Positions 32,743 to 42,961 are shown, numbered from the stretch's first letter. The stretch: DNA of 64,000 nucleotides from Methanocaldococcus villosus KIN24-T80 (GCF_000371805.1 NZ_AQUK01000001.1:1-64000); one strand, 5' to 3'. Notes: generated by a model from the sequence alone, not told the origin. Made by a program: numbers and translations.

Positions 32743-34359
32743 ATGGATTTAGATAGAAAATTAATTGAAATATTGGATATACTATCAAAATATAAAGAAC
32801 CTGTTGGGGCTACAATAATAGCTAAAGAATTATCAAAAAGAGGCTATAAAATAGGTGAAAGGGCTGTTAGATACCATTTAAAGATTTTGGATAGTTTAGG
32901 TTTAACAAAAAAGGTAGGATATGTTGGAAGGATAATAACTGAAAAGGGTTTGGAGGAGTTGAGAAAGGCTGATGTTTTTTATAGATTGGGAAGTATATAT
33001 TCAAATATTTTAGAGAAAATGCTCTCTTTTAATTATTATGATAGATATGCTATTGTTAATAGGGCATATATTTATGCTGATTTTAATGTTGTTATTAAGG
33101 AAATAAAAAAGATATATAACAGCGGTTTTGCTGTTGGGGATAGAGTAGGTATTGTTGATAAAGGAAAATATGTAGAATTATATACCCTATGCTCATTGAA
33201 TTTTGATAATATTCTAATAAAAAATGGGATTCTTCCAACACATGTGTGTGGAGGGATTGTGAAATATGAAGATGGAGAGCCTGTGAAATTTGAAGAGATT
33301 ATTTATTATAAAGCTACATCTATTGACCCTCTAAAAGTTTTTATAAAAGAGAAAAAAACTGATGTAGTTGGAATTTTAGAAGAGGGGAATGGATATTTAC
33401 CAGTCAACTTTAGGTATATACCAAAAAGTTCTATGGAAAAGTTTGAAAGGATATTAAAAAATGATGAATTAAAGTGTGTTATAAGTTATGGAGAAGAGAA
33501 TGTTCTTGGTTTAAAAGTGGATGATGATTCTATAGGCATAGCTTTAATTGGGGGGCTGTCACCAATAGCAGTATTTACTGAGAAAGGTTATTATGCTGAT
33601 ATACAACCAATGGAATTATTAGTAAAAATAGATTCATTACACAAATTAGAAAAAAATGAAAGAAAAATTGTAAAAAAGAAATCCAATTATAAAATAAAAA
33701 CTATATTTTATAAAATGGTTAATGCTATGAGTATGGTAGATTATGATATAGATAAACATGATGGTAAAGTTATTGTCAATATTTGTTACATTGATAAAAA
33801 ATATGCTGATGATGCATTAGACCTATTAAAAGAAGCTTATAAAAATAATTTAGGTATTGGAGATAAGTTTGGATTTATAGAAGAAAAGGATAAAATAAAA
33901 ATTCAAACACTCTGCTCTATAACCATAGATGGGATATTATTAAAACATTCTCTACCCACTATTCCCAAATATGGAGGAGTTTTAGAAATTAAAAATGAAA
34001 AAAAGAGATTCATTGATATTATAGCTTATAATGGCTCTTCTCTAGACCCCCATATAGTATTTTTTGATGCTGTTGATTGTGAATCAACTATTTTAGCAGG
34101 TTTTAGAGAATTTCATAGAATTATTAAAGATGATATAGAGGAAGTTTTGGATAGGCTGAATTGGAACTGTGTTATAGGGATAGGGGAGCCAAATAATGAA
34201 ATTTTTGGAATTAATGTTGAAAAAGACATGTGTGGAATTGTATATAATGGTGGTTTAAATCCTATAGTATTATTAAAGGAAAATGAAATTCCTGTTGAAA
34301 TTAAACAAATGCATGAAGTTGTTGATTACTCAAAACTTATTAGCTATAAGGAGATCTAA
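32743..34359 (+). CDS. nrpR: Global nitrogen repressor NrpR (two NrpR domains)
   Basis: 538 aa. The N-terminal winged helix (residues 1-70) reads ILDILSKYKEPVGATIIAKE and ERAVRYHLKILDSLG. Two tandem NrpR (DUF128) domains follow, about 85-310 and 315-535, as in M. jannaschii NrpR. The protein represses nif and glnA promoters in Methanococcales and is released by 2-oxoglutarate. No GGAA-N6-TTCC operator is visible upstream. RBS GGTGTTATAA precedes ATG 32743. The last 20 bp overlap the convergent helicase gene. Confidence 0.95.
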   Translation: MDLDRKLIEILDILSKYKEPVGATIIAKELSKRGYKIGERAVRYHLKILDSLGLTKKVGYVGRIITEKGLEELRKADVFYRLGSIYSNILEKMLSFNYYDRYAIVNRAYIYADFNVVIKEIKKIYNSGFAVGDRVGIVDKGKYVELYTLCSLNFDNILIKNGILPTHVCGGIVKYEDGEPVKFEEIIYYKATSIDPLKVFIKEKKTDVVGILEEGNGYLPVNFRYIPKSSMEKFERILKNDELKCVISYGEENVLGLKVDDDSIGIALIGGLSPIAVFTEKGYYADIQPMELLVKIDSLHKLEKNERKIVKKKSNYKIKTIFYKMVNAMSMVDYDIDKHDGKVIVNICYIDKKYADDALDLLKEAYKNNLGIGDKFGFIEEKDKIKIQTLCSITIDGILLKHSLPTIPKYGGVLEIKNEKKRFIDIIAYNGSSLDPHIVFFDAVDCESTILAGFREFHRIIKDDIEEVLDRLNWNCVIGIGEPNNEIFGINVEKDMCGIVYNGGLNPIVLLKENEIPVEIKQMHEVVDYSKLISYKEI

Positions 34360-36280
34360 ATTTATTTATAAATTTTGGAATCTCTTTTAATGCCTCGTCT
34401 AATCCCATTACAGAATAATCCTCTTTTAAATATCCTTTTTCCTTCATAACTTTACCTACCCATCTGTAAAATCTCTGATCTTGAATTACAACTACACCAT
34501 AATCATTTTCAGTTCTTATTAATCTCCCTATCATTTGAATTAATGTTTTTGCCATTTTATCAAAAGATGTCATTAAAAAAGATTGCCATTTACTAAAACC
34601 TCTTTCCATTAGATAACTCTGTTCTCTCATTAGTAGAGGTGTAGGTACTGGAAAAGGTAAAGCATCAATAATTACCCCAATTAAAGCTTCACCAGGTATA
34701 TCTACTCCTTCAGAAAATCTTCCTGTTGCTAACATTATCCCTCCGATTTCAATAAACCTTTCTTTTAACTCTTTTGCATCTTTTCCATCCATTCCTTGCT
34801 CATAAACATGTATATTTTTATTTTTAATATTTATTTTTCTAATATTTTCTTTTAAATAATTATGAAAATTGTAAAGATCTTCAAAGCTTTTAAAAAGTAT
34901 TAGTGTGTTTCCATTTATAGCTTCTAATAGTTTTAGTAATATATAATTAGCTTTATCTCTATCTTTAATCTCATATTTCATATTCACTCCATCTTTTAAA
35001 GCTATAATCATTCTTCTATCTCTAGGAAATGGATTTTCCAATATTAGATAATCATACTCACTTAATCCTGTTTTATAGGCATGTAGTTTAATATTTCCAA
35101 TTGTAGCTGAGCAGTGGATAACAGTGGCATCTGCATATAAAGATTTTAAAACATGGTTAATAAAAACTGGTTCACAAATGAGCTGTTCTTTATTTTTATA
35201 TACAACATAGTTTTCATCTATAAACCTAAGATTATTTATATTTTCTATAAACTCTGCTATATATAAATCCAAATTCTTATTTTCAACAAAATCCATTTCA
35301 ATATTTATTAGAGATGGGCTATAAAAATCAAAATATAAATCTTTCTTATCTATCTCTTTATTATCATCAAAAGAGTTTACAATTTCCCTTATTCCCAATA
35401 TTTGTTTGTAACCATCCAAAATAGCTCCTAATATTGATAGATTTAAATTATAATAATTACTTGTCAAAACACCATTATAAATAATATCGCTCCTACATAT
35501 ATCTAACATAACATTTTTACTTTCTAAATAATTTTCAATAATCTCCCAAAACCTATCACTTTCAGGATTTAATCTCTTTTTTAATAAAGATGGTGCATAA
35601 TACATAGCCATGTATTTTAATCTGTTTATGATATTATCAAAATTTATTTCTATTGTAGCAGATCTTCTTATACTATCTTCCAGTTTATGAGCCTCATCAC
35701 ATATTATAATATCAAATCCTCTCTTTTTTTCCAGTTCTTCTTTTGAATGATAAAATATACTATTGTTCATAACAACTATGTCAGCAAGAACACTCTCTAT
35801 TTTATTTTTTTGATATTCACATGTGCAAAATGGACAATAATAAAGAATTTTTTCTCCAAATTTAATCATTATCTTACTAGCTCCACAATAACATATAGGT
35901 TTTCTATTTGGTTTATATATGCACTTCCTATTTAACTGACAATATAGCCTATTAGCTTTACCCTTCTTTGATTTACAGTAGTAGTTGTGTTTTCCCATAA
36001 AAAAAGAAACTTTTATGGAATGTTTTAAAGTTTTTAAATCCTCATATATTCTTAATTGCTGATCAATAGTTTCTGTTAATATAGCTATCCTTTTTCCCCT
36101 TTCAGCAAAATATAGTGAAGGGATCAAATAAGCTAAAGTTTTTCCAACACCTGTTGGAGCTTCTATAATAAGGTGTTTTCTATTAATAATTGAATTATAT
36201 ATTTTAAACATCATTTTCTTTTGTGGATTTCTAATATTTTTATATGGAAATTTTTCTTTTATATACTCTATAAAATCCAT
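34340..36280 (-). CDS. XPD/DinG-type helicase with Fe-S cysteines
   Basis: 646 aa, superfamily 2. Motif I is EAPTGVGKTLAYLIPSL (near residue 40) and motif II is DEAHKLEDSIR. A cysteine-rich insert lies between them, with CKSKKGKANRLYCQLNRKC, then CYCG and CPFCTCEY, more cysteines than the four of XPD. Later motifs are GRFSEGVDIPG and MIGRLIRTENDYG. XPD-type enzymes unwind DNA 5' to 3' with an Fe-S domain. The start is ATG 36280 after GAGGTCAAGAGC. It converges on nrpR and shares no clear operon. Confidence 0.88.
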   Translation of the reverse strand: MDFIEYIKEKFPYKNIRNPQKKMMFKIYNSIINRKHLIIEAPTGVGKTLAYLIPSLYFAERGKRIAILTETIDQQLRIYEDLKTLKHSIKVSFFMGKHNYYCKSKKGKANRLYCQLNRKCIYKPNRKPICYCGASKIMIKFGEKILYYCPFCTCEYQKNKIESVLADIVVMNNSIFYHSKEELEKKRGFDIIICDEAHKLEDSIRRSATIEINFDNIINRLKYMAMYYAPSLLKKRLNPESDRFWEIIENYLESKNVMLDICRSDIIYNGVLTSNYYNLNLSILGAILDGYKQILGIREIVNSFDDNKEIDKKDLYFDFYSPSLINIEMDFVENKNLDLYIAEFIENINNLRFIDENYVVYKNKEQLICEPVFINHVLKSLYADATVIHCSATIGNIKLHAYKTGLSEYDYLILENPFPRDRRMIIALKDGVNMKYEIKDRDKANYILLKLLEAINGNTLILFKSFEDLYNFHNYLKENIRKINIKNKNIHVYEQGMDGKDAKELKERFIEIGGIMLATGRFSEGVDIPGEALIGVIIDALPFPVPTPLLMREQSYLMERGFSKWQSFLMTSFDKMAKTLIQMIGRLIRTENDYGVVVIQDQRFYRWVGKVMKEKGYLKEDYSVMGLDEALKEIPKFINKFRSPYS

Positions 36281-36318
36281 GCTCTTGACCTCAAAAATAA
36301 AAATTTAAAAAAGTGGAA

Positions 36319-37113
36319 TTATAACCTTACAGGTATTCCTTTTTTTTGACAAAATTCTTTAATATCTCTTATCTTATATAGCCCATAGTGTAATATTCCA
36401 GCCATAAGTGCAGCATCTGCTTTAGCTTTAAATGCCTCATATACATGCTCGGGTTTGCCACATCCTCCAGAGGCTATAATAGGAATATTGACACTCTCTG
36501 AAACAGCTTTTATTAGTGTTAAATCATAACCCTCTCTAGTACCATCTTTATCAATACTAGTTAATAATATCTCCCCAGCACCTAAACTTTCAGCTTTTTT
36601 AGCCCATTCAATTGCATCTATTCCAGTAGCCTTCCTACCACCATAAATATAAACTTCAAACCAAAATTTTTTCCCTTCCTCTTCAAAATAGTATTTTCCA
36701 CCTTCACTATAATTCCTTTTGGCATCAATAGCCAATACAACACACTGTGAGCCAAAGATTTCAGCAGCATCTTTTATAAGATTAGGATTTTTAACAGCAG
36801 CAGTATTAACAGATACTTTATCAGCCCCTGCTTTTAGTAGTTTCCTAAAATCTTCCACACTTTTTATCCCACCACCTACAGTTAAAGGTATGAAAACTTG
36901 ATCAGCAGTTCTTTCAACAACATCTATTAAAATATCTCTCCTTTCTGCTGAAGCTGTTATATCTAAGAACACTAATTCATCAGCCCCCTCATCATCATAA
37001 TATCTTGCCAATTCTACAGGATCCCCTGCATCTTTTAAATTTAAAAATTTTACTCCTTTAACTACTCTACCATCTTTTATATCTAAGCAAGGAATAATTC
37101 TTTTAGCAAGCAT
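36319..37113 (-). CDS. hisF: Imidazole glycerol phosphate synthase subunit HisF
   Basis: 264 aa TIM barrel. It begins [20 protein letters not shown] with catalytic Asp11-type residue in CLDIKDG, and has the second acid in [22 protein letters not shown] and [11 protein letters not shown] form phosphate sites. With HisH it forms the imidazole ring of histidine. No other his gene is nearby, normal for Methanocaldococcus where his genes are dispersed. Start GTGAAAAT-ATG. It ends a minus-strand series and lies 4 nt after the ParA-like gene. Confidence 0.95.
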   Translation of the reverse strand: MLAKRIIPCLDIKDGRVVKGVKFLNLKDAGDPVELARYYDDEGADELVFLDITASAERRDILIDVVERTADQVFIPLTVGGGIKSVEDFRKLLKAGADKVSVNTAAVKNPNLIKDAAEIFGSQCVVLAIDAKRNYSEGGKYYFEEEGKKFWFEVYIYGGRKATGIDAIEWAKKAESLGAGEILLTSIDKDGTREGYDLTLIKAVSESVNIPIIASGGCGKPEHVYEAFKAKADAALMAGILHYGLYKIRDIKEFCQKKGIPVRL

Positions 37114-37117
37114 ATTT

Positions 37118-37933
37118 TCACTCTAATTTAAATTTCTCATTTAGATTAAAACTAAATTCTTCTTCTTTTTCTTCTTCATCCTCATGAAGCCCATATATAG
37201 TTTTTGCTAATTTTAATGCTCTCAATGAAGCTAAATCTTTCTCTAAGTATATTTTAGCTATATCTTTTGATAATAATTGTAACTCTTTTGAAAACTTTGT
37301 TTTTAATTTAGCTATGGGCAAACTTTCTACCCACTGCCTTTCAACCTTTTGATCATAGGGTAGAACCCCAATAACATCATCAATAATATCTTCTAAATCA
37401 ACAATACCCCTATATTTATTCACTATAATCCCAATAGTGGGGATATTTAAATCCTTAACTAACTCCATAGTTTTTAGAGAATTTACTATAGATGGAAGGC
37501 TATCTTCTCCAACAATTATAACTTTATTTATTAATTCACTTTCCCCAACATAAGTTAATAATGGGTTATCTTCAGTAATGTTTGGAGGGAAATCATACAC
37601 TATAATATCATACTCATCTTCAATAGTGTCTAATAAATGATCAAGCCTACTGACATCTATCTTATATGCAAAAACCTTCGATGACATATCAGAAGGAATT
37701 ACTGAAAGATCATCATAAGTGTATATAATATCCTCTAATACTGACTCTCCTGCCAAATATGAAGCTAAGTTATGCTCTTTGTCCTCTAAATTAAAAATTA
37801 TTGATGAGGTTCCTCCATAAATGTCACAGTCAATAAATATAGTTTTTGTTGATTGACTAACAATATATGCAAAATTGGCAGCAACTGTAGTTTTACCTGT
37901 TCCTCCTTGTATATTATAGAAACCAACTTTCAT
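37118..37933 (-). CDS. ParA/MinD-type ATPase
   Basis: 271 aa. The deviant Walker A is [20 protein letters not shown] with [11 protein letters not shown] after it and [11 protein letters not shown] as the Walker B region. A Glu-rich tail ends the protein ([14 protein letters not shown]). These ATPases form DNA- or membrane-bound dimers that position cargo. No ParB or plasmid genes are present, so a chromosomal positioning or regulatory role is more likely. RBS GGTGAGTTT. It lies 4 nt after the exported 562-aa protein gene on the same strand and 4 nt before hisF. Confidence 0.85.
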   Translation of the reverse strand: MKVGFYNIQGGTGKTTVAANFAYIVSQSTKTIFIDCDIYGGTSSIIFNLEDKEHNLASYLAGESVLEDIIYTYDDLSVIPSDMSSKVFAYKIDVSRLDHLLDTIEDEYDIIVYDFPPNITEDNPLLTYVGESELINKVIIVGEDSLPSIVNSLKTMELVKDLNIPTIGIIVNKYRGIVDLEDIIDDVIGVLPYDQKVERQWVESLPIAKLKTKFSKELQLLSKDIAKIYLEKDLASLRALKLAKTIYGLHEDEEEKEEEFSFNLNEKFKLE

Positions 37934-37937
37934 AAAC

Positions 37938-39626
37938 TCACCTTAAGATGATAACTTTAGGGCATTCTATTATATAGCTTCCATTATTTTTTATTAAATG
38001 TTTGAAATTTCCAAGTATTTGTTTATTTGTATATAAAGTAATTTTTACATTTTTGGGATTTTTTACAATAATTATGCTTTTATTTATTAGGTGGATATTG
38101 TTTTCATAATAATCTTTTAACCAATTTACCATTTGATTAAAGTTCATTATACATGTTCCCTCATTTTTTAACTTAAATAATAAATTTGTATTGAAATGCC
38201 TAATATCTGCTATATAAACTCCAAATTCTTCATCTTCTGGAGGGATGTAGGTTATATTTAAAATATTTACCCCATAAACCTCTGATAGTGGTGTAGGTAC
38301 TTTCAATATGGGGATGCCATTATAGATTTCAAAACCTCTTTTTCCAGGGATTATAAGATATTTCACTTTTCCATTAATATCTAACTTCCAATCTCCATCT
38401 TTTCCTAAAACTGCATTAACTAAATCCTCATTAGAACTTTCTAAAAATAGTCCATTACATCCACTTGCCAATGCATAACCATAATTCTTTACAAACCAAT
38501 GATTGAAATACTTATATCTATCATTCATTTTATTATTTTCTTTTTCAGGAACAGGTTCTCCTTTATAATACCATTTAGAAACTTCATTAGCTTTCCCATT
38601 CCAATAAGGTTCTCCTTTATATAAATAATAATATCTGTTTTCACTAATTTCTCCCAACTGCCAATATCCACTCTCATAATTTATTAATGTTGGATAATAT
38701 CCACCAACAGTAGGATCATTTTCAAAAGTTTCTGGTGACTTATCAACATATATCAATGGGTAGTAGCTTAAAGCAACAATATCTAGATCATAATTTAATT
38801 TTTCTGGGTTTATATATGTGTGTGTATAGTTTTTATAACTTTTAAACCAATATTGGTTAATAAGCTTTAAATCCTCTTTATTTAAATTAGATTTTTCTAT
38901 CAGTTTTATTGCCTCATCTCCAGATACAATATAGCTAACATTTATCCCAAAAGCAGAAAGTAGTTTTATGGCCTTTATTTTTTTATTAATAACCTCATCA
39001 TCTAAATAATTTACCTTTATCTTCCTTTTTGCTACTTTTATACAATATTTCCCATTCTCATCAGGAATAACTTTACTAACTCCAACACCTGCTACTAAAA
39101 TATTATCATATCCTGCAGGAGCTTTATTGATGTATGCAAAAGTCCCATTATTTTTAGCTATATATCTACCTAAAATATCCAATGTCTTTTTATCATTTAG
39201 ATCTGTAGGATATAAAAAAAGAAGTTTATTTTTCTTTATTTCATAAACTCCATCAGAGATTTTTGTATAATTTATTGATTTTGATGAAATATTAGCTGGA
39301 GGGATATAGATTAAAGCTCCATCATCATCATAATAAACATATTTTTTAGGATATACAATACAATTACTATTTGTAATTAAAGTATAGTTGTCATAATCAG
39401 GTATTTTGTCAGGGGATATTGTAATATTTAAAGCTTTAATTATATCCTTTTTAGTTCTTTCATCTAAAATTAATAAGGTTAATCTATTATCATTTAAATA
39501 CTTCTCTAATTCATTAACATTAATATTAGAGAGATTAACTACCTCTATTGGTACTGTGCTAACATATTTATAATTAATAGCATAAACACAACTTATAATT
39601 AGAGCTATTATTAAAAGTTTTTTCAT
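37938..39626 (-). CDS. Large exported protein of unknown function
   Basis: 562 aa with a clear signal peptide (MKKLLIIALIISCVYA, likely cut after residue 16) and no other membrane span. I do not recognise it. The first half has repeated Rossmann-like strands (LLILDERTKKDIIKAL, LLFLYPTDLNDKKTL, ILVAGVGVSKVIPD). The second half is rich in Tyr, Trp and Asn with NYESGYWQLGEISENRYYY and the short repeats YKGEPYW and YKGEPVP, suggesting a carbohydrate or surface-binding beta domain. Two cysteines (SGCNGLF and GTCIMNF) may pair. It overlaps mptD as ATGA and precedes the ParA-like gene by 4 nt. Confidence 0.75.
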   Translation of the reverse strand: MKKLLIIALIISCVYAINYKYVSTVPIEVVNLSNINVNELEKYLNDNRLTLLILDERTKKDIIKALNITISPDKIPDYDNYTLITNSNCIVYPKKYVYYDDDGALIYIPPANISSKSINYTKISDGVYEIKKNKLLFLYPTDLNDKKTLDILGRYIAKNNGTFAYINKAPAGYDNILVAGVGVSKVIPDENGKYCIKVAKRKIKVNYLDDEVINKKIKAIKLLSAFGINVSYIVSGDEAIKLIEKSNLNKEDLKLINQYWFKSYKNYTHTYINPEKLNYDLDIVALSYYPLIYVDKSPETFENDPTVGGYYPTLINYESGYWQLGEISENRYYYLYKGEPYWNGKANEVSKWYYKGEPVPEKENNKMNDRYKYFNHWFVKNYGYALASGCNGLFLESSNEDLVNAVLGKDGDWKLDINGKVKYLIIPGKRGFEIYNGIPILKVPTPLSEVYGVNILNITYIPPEDEEFGVYIADIRHFNTNLLFKLKNEGTCIMNFNQMVNWLKDYYENNIHLINKSIIIVKNPKNVKITLYTNKQILGNFKHLIKNNGSYIIECPKVIILR

Positions 39627-39988
39627 TCTTCCACCTTTTTAACATACATTAGTGGATAACTTAACTCTTTTACATATTCTAATTTTAAATATGCTTTTAC
39701 ATTACTTACTTTTATTATTAAATCCACATCTAACATATCTTCGCTTAAAGCTTTGTATCTTTCAGACACATTTTTTATCTTGACCTTTATATCATACACA
39801 AATGGCTGATTTTTTATAGACTCTTCTATTGCTCTTTCTAACAAATCTTTATTTTTTTTACTAACTGGTGTGCCTATAAACTGATGAAATATAGCTCCTA
39901 ATTTAATACCTCCCTCAAATATGGCCCTTTCCCTTTGAGATAAGTTTTTAAAATACTTATTAAATAACTCCTCTTCTTCAACCCTCAT
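39623..39988 (-). CDS. mptD: Archaeal dihydroneopterin aldolase MptD (DUF381)
   Basis: 121 aa. The family core RERAIFEGGIKLGAIFHQFI and GTPVSKKNKDLLERAIEESI is plain. MptD splits 7,8-dihydroneopterin into 6-hydroxymethyl-dihydropterin and glycolaldehyde in methanopterin (tetrahydromethanopterin) synthesis. Its neighbours do not belong to that pathway. The start ATG 39988 overlaps the nadA stop by 1 bp and its stop overlaps the exported protein gene as ATGA, so three genes are tightly coupled. Confidence 0.87.
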   Translation of the reverse strand: MRVEEEELFNKYFKNLSQRERAIFEGGIKLGAIFHQFIGTPVSKKNKDLLERAIEESIKNQPFVYDIKVKIKNVSERYKALSEDMLDVDLIIKVSNVKAYLKLEYVKELSYPLMYVKKVEE

Positions 39989-40905
39989 TATTTCACTTTT
40001 AGCATATTTTCAATAGCTTTTCTAGCTCTTCTAATAATCTCTTCATCTAACTTAACCTCATATTTTTCTTCTAATAAACATCTTTCTATTTTTTCTAAAC
40101 TTATCTGTTTCATTTCTTTACACACTGCCTTCTCACTTAAAGGAATCAGTTTTTTCTTTTCACCTAACTTCTCTAACTCTATCTCAATTCTTCCAATTAG
40201 ATCTTTCTCAGTACCAATAATAAACTCCTCCTCATCAGAATTTAAAACATATTTAACCATCCCACTTGTGCTTGCTATTACATCAGCTACATCTTGTATT
40301 TCAGGATTGCACTCTGGATGCACTAAAAGAACGGCATTAGGATATTTTTCTTTAGCTTTTTTAACATCTTCAATTGTAAAACTTTGATGAACATAACATC
40401 CTCCATTTTCAGGGATAGGTATGATTTTTTTATCACTTCTTTTCTGAACATAATAAGCTAAATTTTTATCTGGACCAAATAGAACTGTTTCAGCAGATAA
40501 GCTATTAACCACTTTATCAGCATTTGCTGATGTACATGTTATATCTGCCATTGCCTTAGCTTCAGCAGTTGTGTTCACATATATAACTAATGGTGCATCA
40601 TATTTCTCTTTATATTTTAAAATAATATCTTTTGTTAGTTGATGAGCCATTGGACATTGTGTTCCTTTTATTTCAGGCATTAAAACCTTTTTTTCTGGAT
40701 TTAATATTTTTGCTGATTCTGCCATAAAATCTACTCCACAGAAAACAATTATATCTGCACTAGTTTCCTTAGCTTTTATACACAGCTCTAAAGAATCACC
40801 CATAAAATCTGCTACTTTCAAAATCTCCTTTGGTTGATAATTATGTGCTAAAATAATAGCATTCTTTTCCTCCTTTAATTTTAATATTCTATCTTTAATA
40901 TCCAT
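39988..40905 (-). CDS. nadA: Quinolinate synthase NadA
   Basis: 305 aa from ATG 40905 (GGTGG plus 5 nt). NadA condenses iminoaspartate and dihydroxyacetone phosphate into quinolinate for NAD. It has the three triplicated domains: AIILAHNYQPKEILKVADFM, MAESAKILNPEKKVLMPE, and VHPECNPEIQDVAD. The three [4Fe-4S] cysteines sit in VFCGVDFM, ADITCTSANAD and EKAVCKEMKQIS. It leads the unit nadA-mptD-exported protein-ParA-hisF. Confidence 0.95.
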   Translation of the reverse strand: MDIKDRILKLKEEKNAIILAHNYQPKEILKVADFMGDSLELCIKAKETSADIIVFCGVDFMAESAKILNPEKKVLMPEIKGTQCPMAHQLTKDIILKYKEKYDAPLVIYVNTTAEAKAMADITCTSANADKVVNSLSAETVLFGPDKNLAYYVQKRSDKKIIPIPENGGCYVHQSFTIEDVKKAKEKYPNAVLLVHPECNPEIQDVADVIASTSGMVKYVLNSDEEEFIIGTEKDLIGRIEIELEKLGEKKKLIPLSEKAVCKEMKQISLEKIERCLLEEKYEVKLDEEIIRRARKAIENMLKVK

Positions 40906-40948
40906 TGTTTCCACCTTAAAAAATAAAAATTTTAAAATAAAAAATAAT

Positions 40949-41434
40949 TTATAATAAGTTAGCTATCATTTCTTTTAACTCTTCTTTAACATATTCAGGA
41001 ATATTTAGTGTAGTTTCATAACTGATTGGGACATCTATTGATGTTAAAAAGAGATCAACATTTATTTTACCATCTATTTTAACCCTTAACACACCTCCGC
41101 TTTCTATTAAAGCTTTAGCTAAATTCTTATTTAAAACATGAACAGGAATTTCTATTGTAGTGTTTCCACTATTAATATTAATATCCTCTTTTTCTCCATA
41201 TCCTAAATACTCTAACTTACCATCATTATTAATATAAAATATATTAAAAAATATTTTATTAATATGCACCCCTATAGGATTTGGATTTTCCACTGTTATT
41301 TTTACATTAAGTAATGTTGTATCAGCTTCAACCTTTTTGAATTCAATATCATTAGAAACTATTTTAGGTTTCTCCAAGCATCCTGATGTCATTAAAAATG
41401 GTAAAACAATAAGTAAGATTAATAATCTTCTCAT
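40949..41434 (-). CDS. LEA14/WHy-domain lipoprotein
   Basis: 161 aa. A lipoprotein signal peptide ends in FLMTSGCLEKP, so Cys19 is the likely lipid-anchored residue. The rest is a single WHy/LEA14 beta-sandwich: VKITVENPNPIGVHINKIFF is the family hallmark. Such domains bind little known and are linked to stress tolerance. Its start overlaps the phosphomevalonate dehydratase small-subunit stop (ATGA). It is outside the cell membrane by its signal. Function unknown. Confidence 0.85.
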   Translation of the reverse strand: MRRLLILLIVLPFLMTSGCLEKPKIVSNDIEFKKVEADTTLLNVKITVENPNPIGVHINKIFFNIFYINNDGKLEYLGYGEKEDININSGNTTIEIPVHVLNKNLAKALIESGGVLRVKIDGKINVDLFLTSIDVPISYETTLNIPEYVKEELKEMIANLL

Positions 41435-41817
41435 CTTATCACCTTAACTACTCCTTTATATCCATCAACAATAATATAATCATTATTTTTTATTTTGTCA
41501 ATATCTACCTTATCCACCAGTGGTATTCCTGCCAATATTGCCCCACTAGCAATTATTGGCTCACACTCTTTATTTACAATTCCTTTTAAAATTCCCTTTT
41601 TTGCTAGGCTATATATAACATAACTTCCAACAGTGCTACCTCTTCCATATGGAAAAACAAATATCTTCCCTTTTAGAGATTCTCCATAAACATCACTGTT
41701 TTTATCAATAATCTTTCCATCTTTATCAACACCACCTAAAAAAGAGAAAGGTTTTTTAGAAACTAAAGCTACACCTTCAGCTCTACCTTTTGATATAGCT
41801 CTACCTTTAAGTTCCAT
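41431..41817 (-). CDS. Phosphomevalonate dehydratase small subunit (DUF126, aconitase X swivel)
   Basis: 128 aa from ATG 41817 (GTGAT just upstream). DUF126 is the swivel domain of archaeal phosphomevalonate dehydratase, which with an aconitase-X-like large subunit makes trans-anhydromevalonate phosphate in the archaeal mevalonate pathway. Hallmarks are GRAISKGRAEGVAL, FPYGRGSTVGSYVIY (the conserved Ser) and EPIIASGAILAGIPLV. The large subunit gene is not in the window. The stop overlaps the lipoprotein gene. Confidence 0.9.
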   Translation of the reverse strand: MELKGRAISKGRAEGVALVSKKPFSFLGGVDKDGKIIDKNSDVYGESLKGKIFVFPYGRGSTVGSYVIYSLAKKGILKGIVNKECEPIIASGAILAGIPLVDKVDIDKIKNNDYIIVDGYKGVVKVIR

Positions 41818-41822
41818 AAACA

Positions 41823-42050
41823 TCACTTTTTATAAATCAACTCACCATTCTTTTTTCTTATTTCTAAAACTCTATGTAGGGGGATGTATGTATCATTATA
41901 AATGATATACCCACCCTCTAACTTGATCTTGTCCATTGGAATAATTTTTTTATTATCTTTCTCTCCTCTATGTAAAATAATTAGATAGTAATCCTCTCTC
42001 TTATATTTTGGGTGCCATAAAATTTTATTTATAATATCTTTAAGCATCAT
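41823..42050 (-). CDS. UPF0248/DUF504 small protein
   Basis: 75 aa, the normal length of the UPF0248 family. It contains ILWHPKYKREDYYLIILHRG and IPLHRVLEIRKKNGELIY. Members are predicted to recognise RNA ends in RNA repair or metabolism; no activity is proven. The start overlaps the TIM-barrel gene stop (AATGATG; ATG at 42050 or 42047). It forms a run of four overlapping genes on the minus strand. Confidence 0.85.
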   Translation of the reverse strand: MMLKDIINKILWHPKYKREDYYLIILHRGEKDNKKIIPMDKIKLEGGYIIYNDTYIPLHRVLEIRKKNGELIYKK

Positions 42051-42961
42051 TCTTCCTCAATATTTAGTATTTTATAGAATTCACCATATTCTAGTTGAGC
42101 TTCTTTACTCATTAATTTATCAACAGCTCTTTTCATTATCATTGCATAAATATCAATTAAATCTTTATATTTAACTTCTGGTAATCCGGTATAGACAAAT
42201 AACACTTTCTTAAATGCTCCTTTTAATGCATTATCAACTAAATATGTAGATAAAGCTTCAACTAATGGTTCTAATGGTGGATATCCTTTACCTAATGGCA
42301 CTCTCTTTTTAAAGAATCTATTTTTATATTTTAAACCAATAACCTGAGAGAACCTGAAATGCATTATATACTCTGATATTTTATCAACTTTATACAATAT
42401 CTTTAACCACCAATCAATATCAGCCTTTTTAGAAGCTTCTTCTAGGTCATCAGTTTCATAAACCTTTAACTCATTTAAAAATATATTCTCTAATTGTAGT
42501 GATGGTATAACCTTTATTCCCTCATCTTTTGCAGCTTTAACTAATTCCAATAATTCATCTAAACTACCAAACTCTCCAATATTTGTTGCAGGTTCTGGAG
42601 AGTAAATGAGGGAATTGTTAACTTCATTAAACTTCTTTAACACCTCTAAGTGAAAATTAATATCATCACCCACTCTTTTACCAAGATGATAGTTATATAT
42701 CTCAGCTCCACAAATAGATGCTTTTTCTATAGCTGATATATGCCCTCTTAATCCAGATTCTGATGATAATTGGTAGTATGGACCATGAGCTAAGATTGTT
42801 GAAAAATACTCTTTAGCTAACCTTTTATAACTTTCATAATAACCTTCAGGTAATCTTCTTGAAAGTATAGCAGGAGGAATTTCTGTAACTCTAGTTCCTA
42901 GAAGGGAAGCTTGCTTTAATGTAGATAAAGCATTATATGTCCCCCACTCAAATAGAATCAT
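42047..42961 (-). CDS. Xylose isomerase-like/AP endonuclease-2-type TIM-barrel protein
   Basis: 304 aa beta/alpha barrel related to endonuclease IV and sugar isomerases, with FSTILAHGPYYQLSS, ICGAEIYNYHLGKRVG and IYSPEPATNIGEF as the metal-site strands. It is conserved in methanogens without a known substrate. The His/Glu/Asp residues suggest a divalent-metal enzyme. RBS GGGTGATAAAAT. First gene of the DUF504-DUF126-lipoprotein unit. Confidence 0.8.
   Translation of the reverse strand: MILFEWGTYNALSTLKQASLLGTRVTEIPPAILSRRLPEGYYESYKRLAKEYFSTILAHGPYYQLSSESGLRGHISAIEKASICGAEIYNYHLGKRVGDDINFHLEVLKKFNEVNNSLIYSPEPATNIGEFGSLDELLELVKAAKDEGIKVIPSLQLENIFLNELKVYETDDLEEASKKADIDWWLKILYKVDKISEYIMHFRFSQVIGLKYKNRFFKKRVPLGKGYPPLEPLVEALSTYLVDNALKGAFKKVLFVYTGLPEVKYKDLIDIYAMIMKRAVDKLMSKEAQLEYGEFYKILNIEEE

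Noticed and set aside
37118-39988. Plasmid or integrated element suggested by the ParA-like ATPase
   Set aside because: No ParB, replication or integrase gene is present, and the neighbours (hisF, mptD, nadA) are core chromosomal genes.
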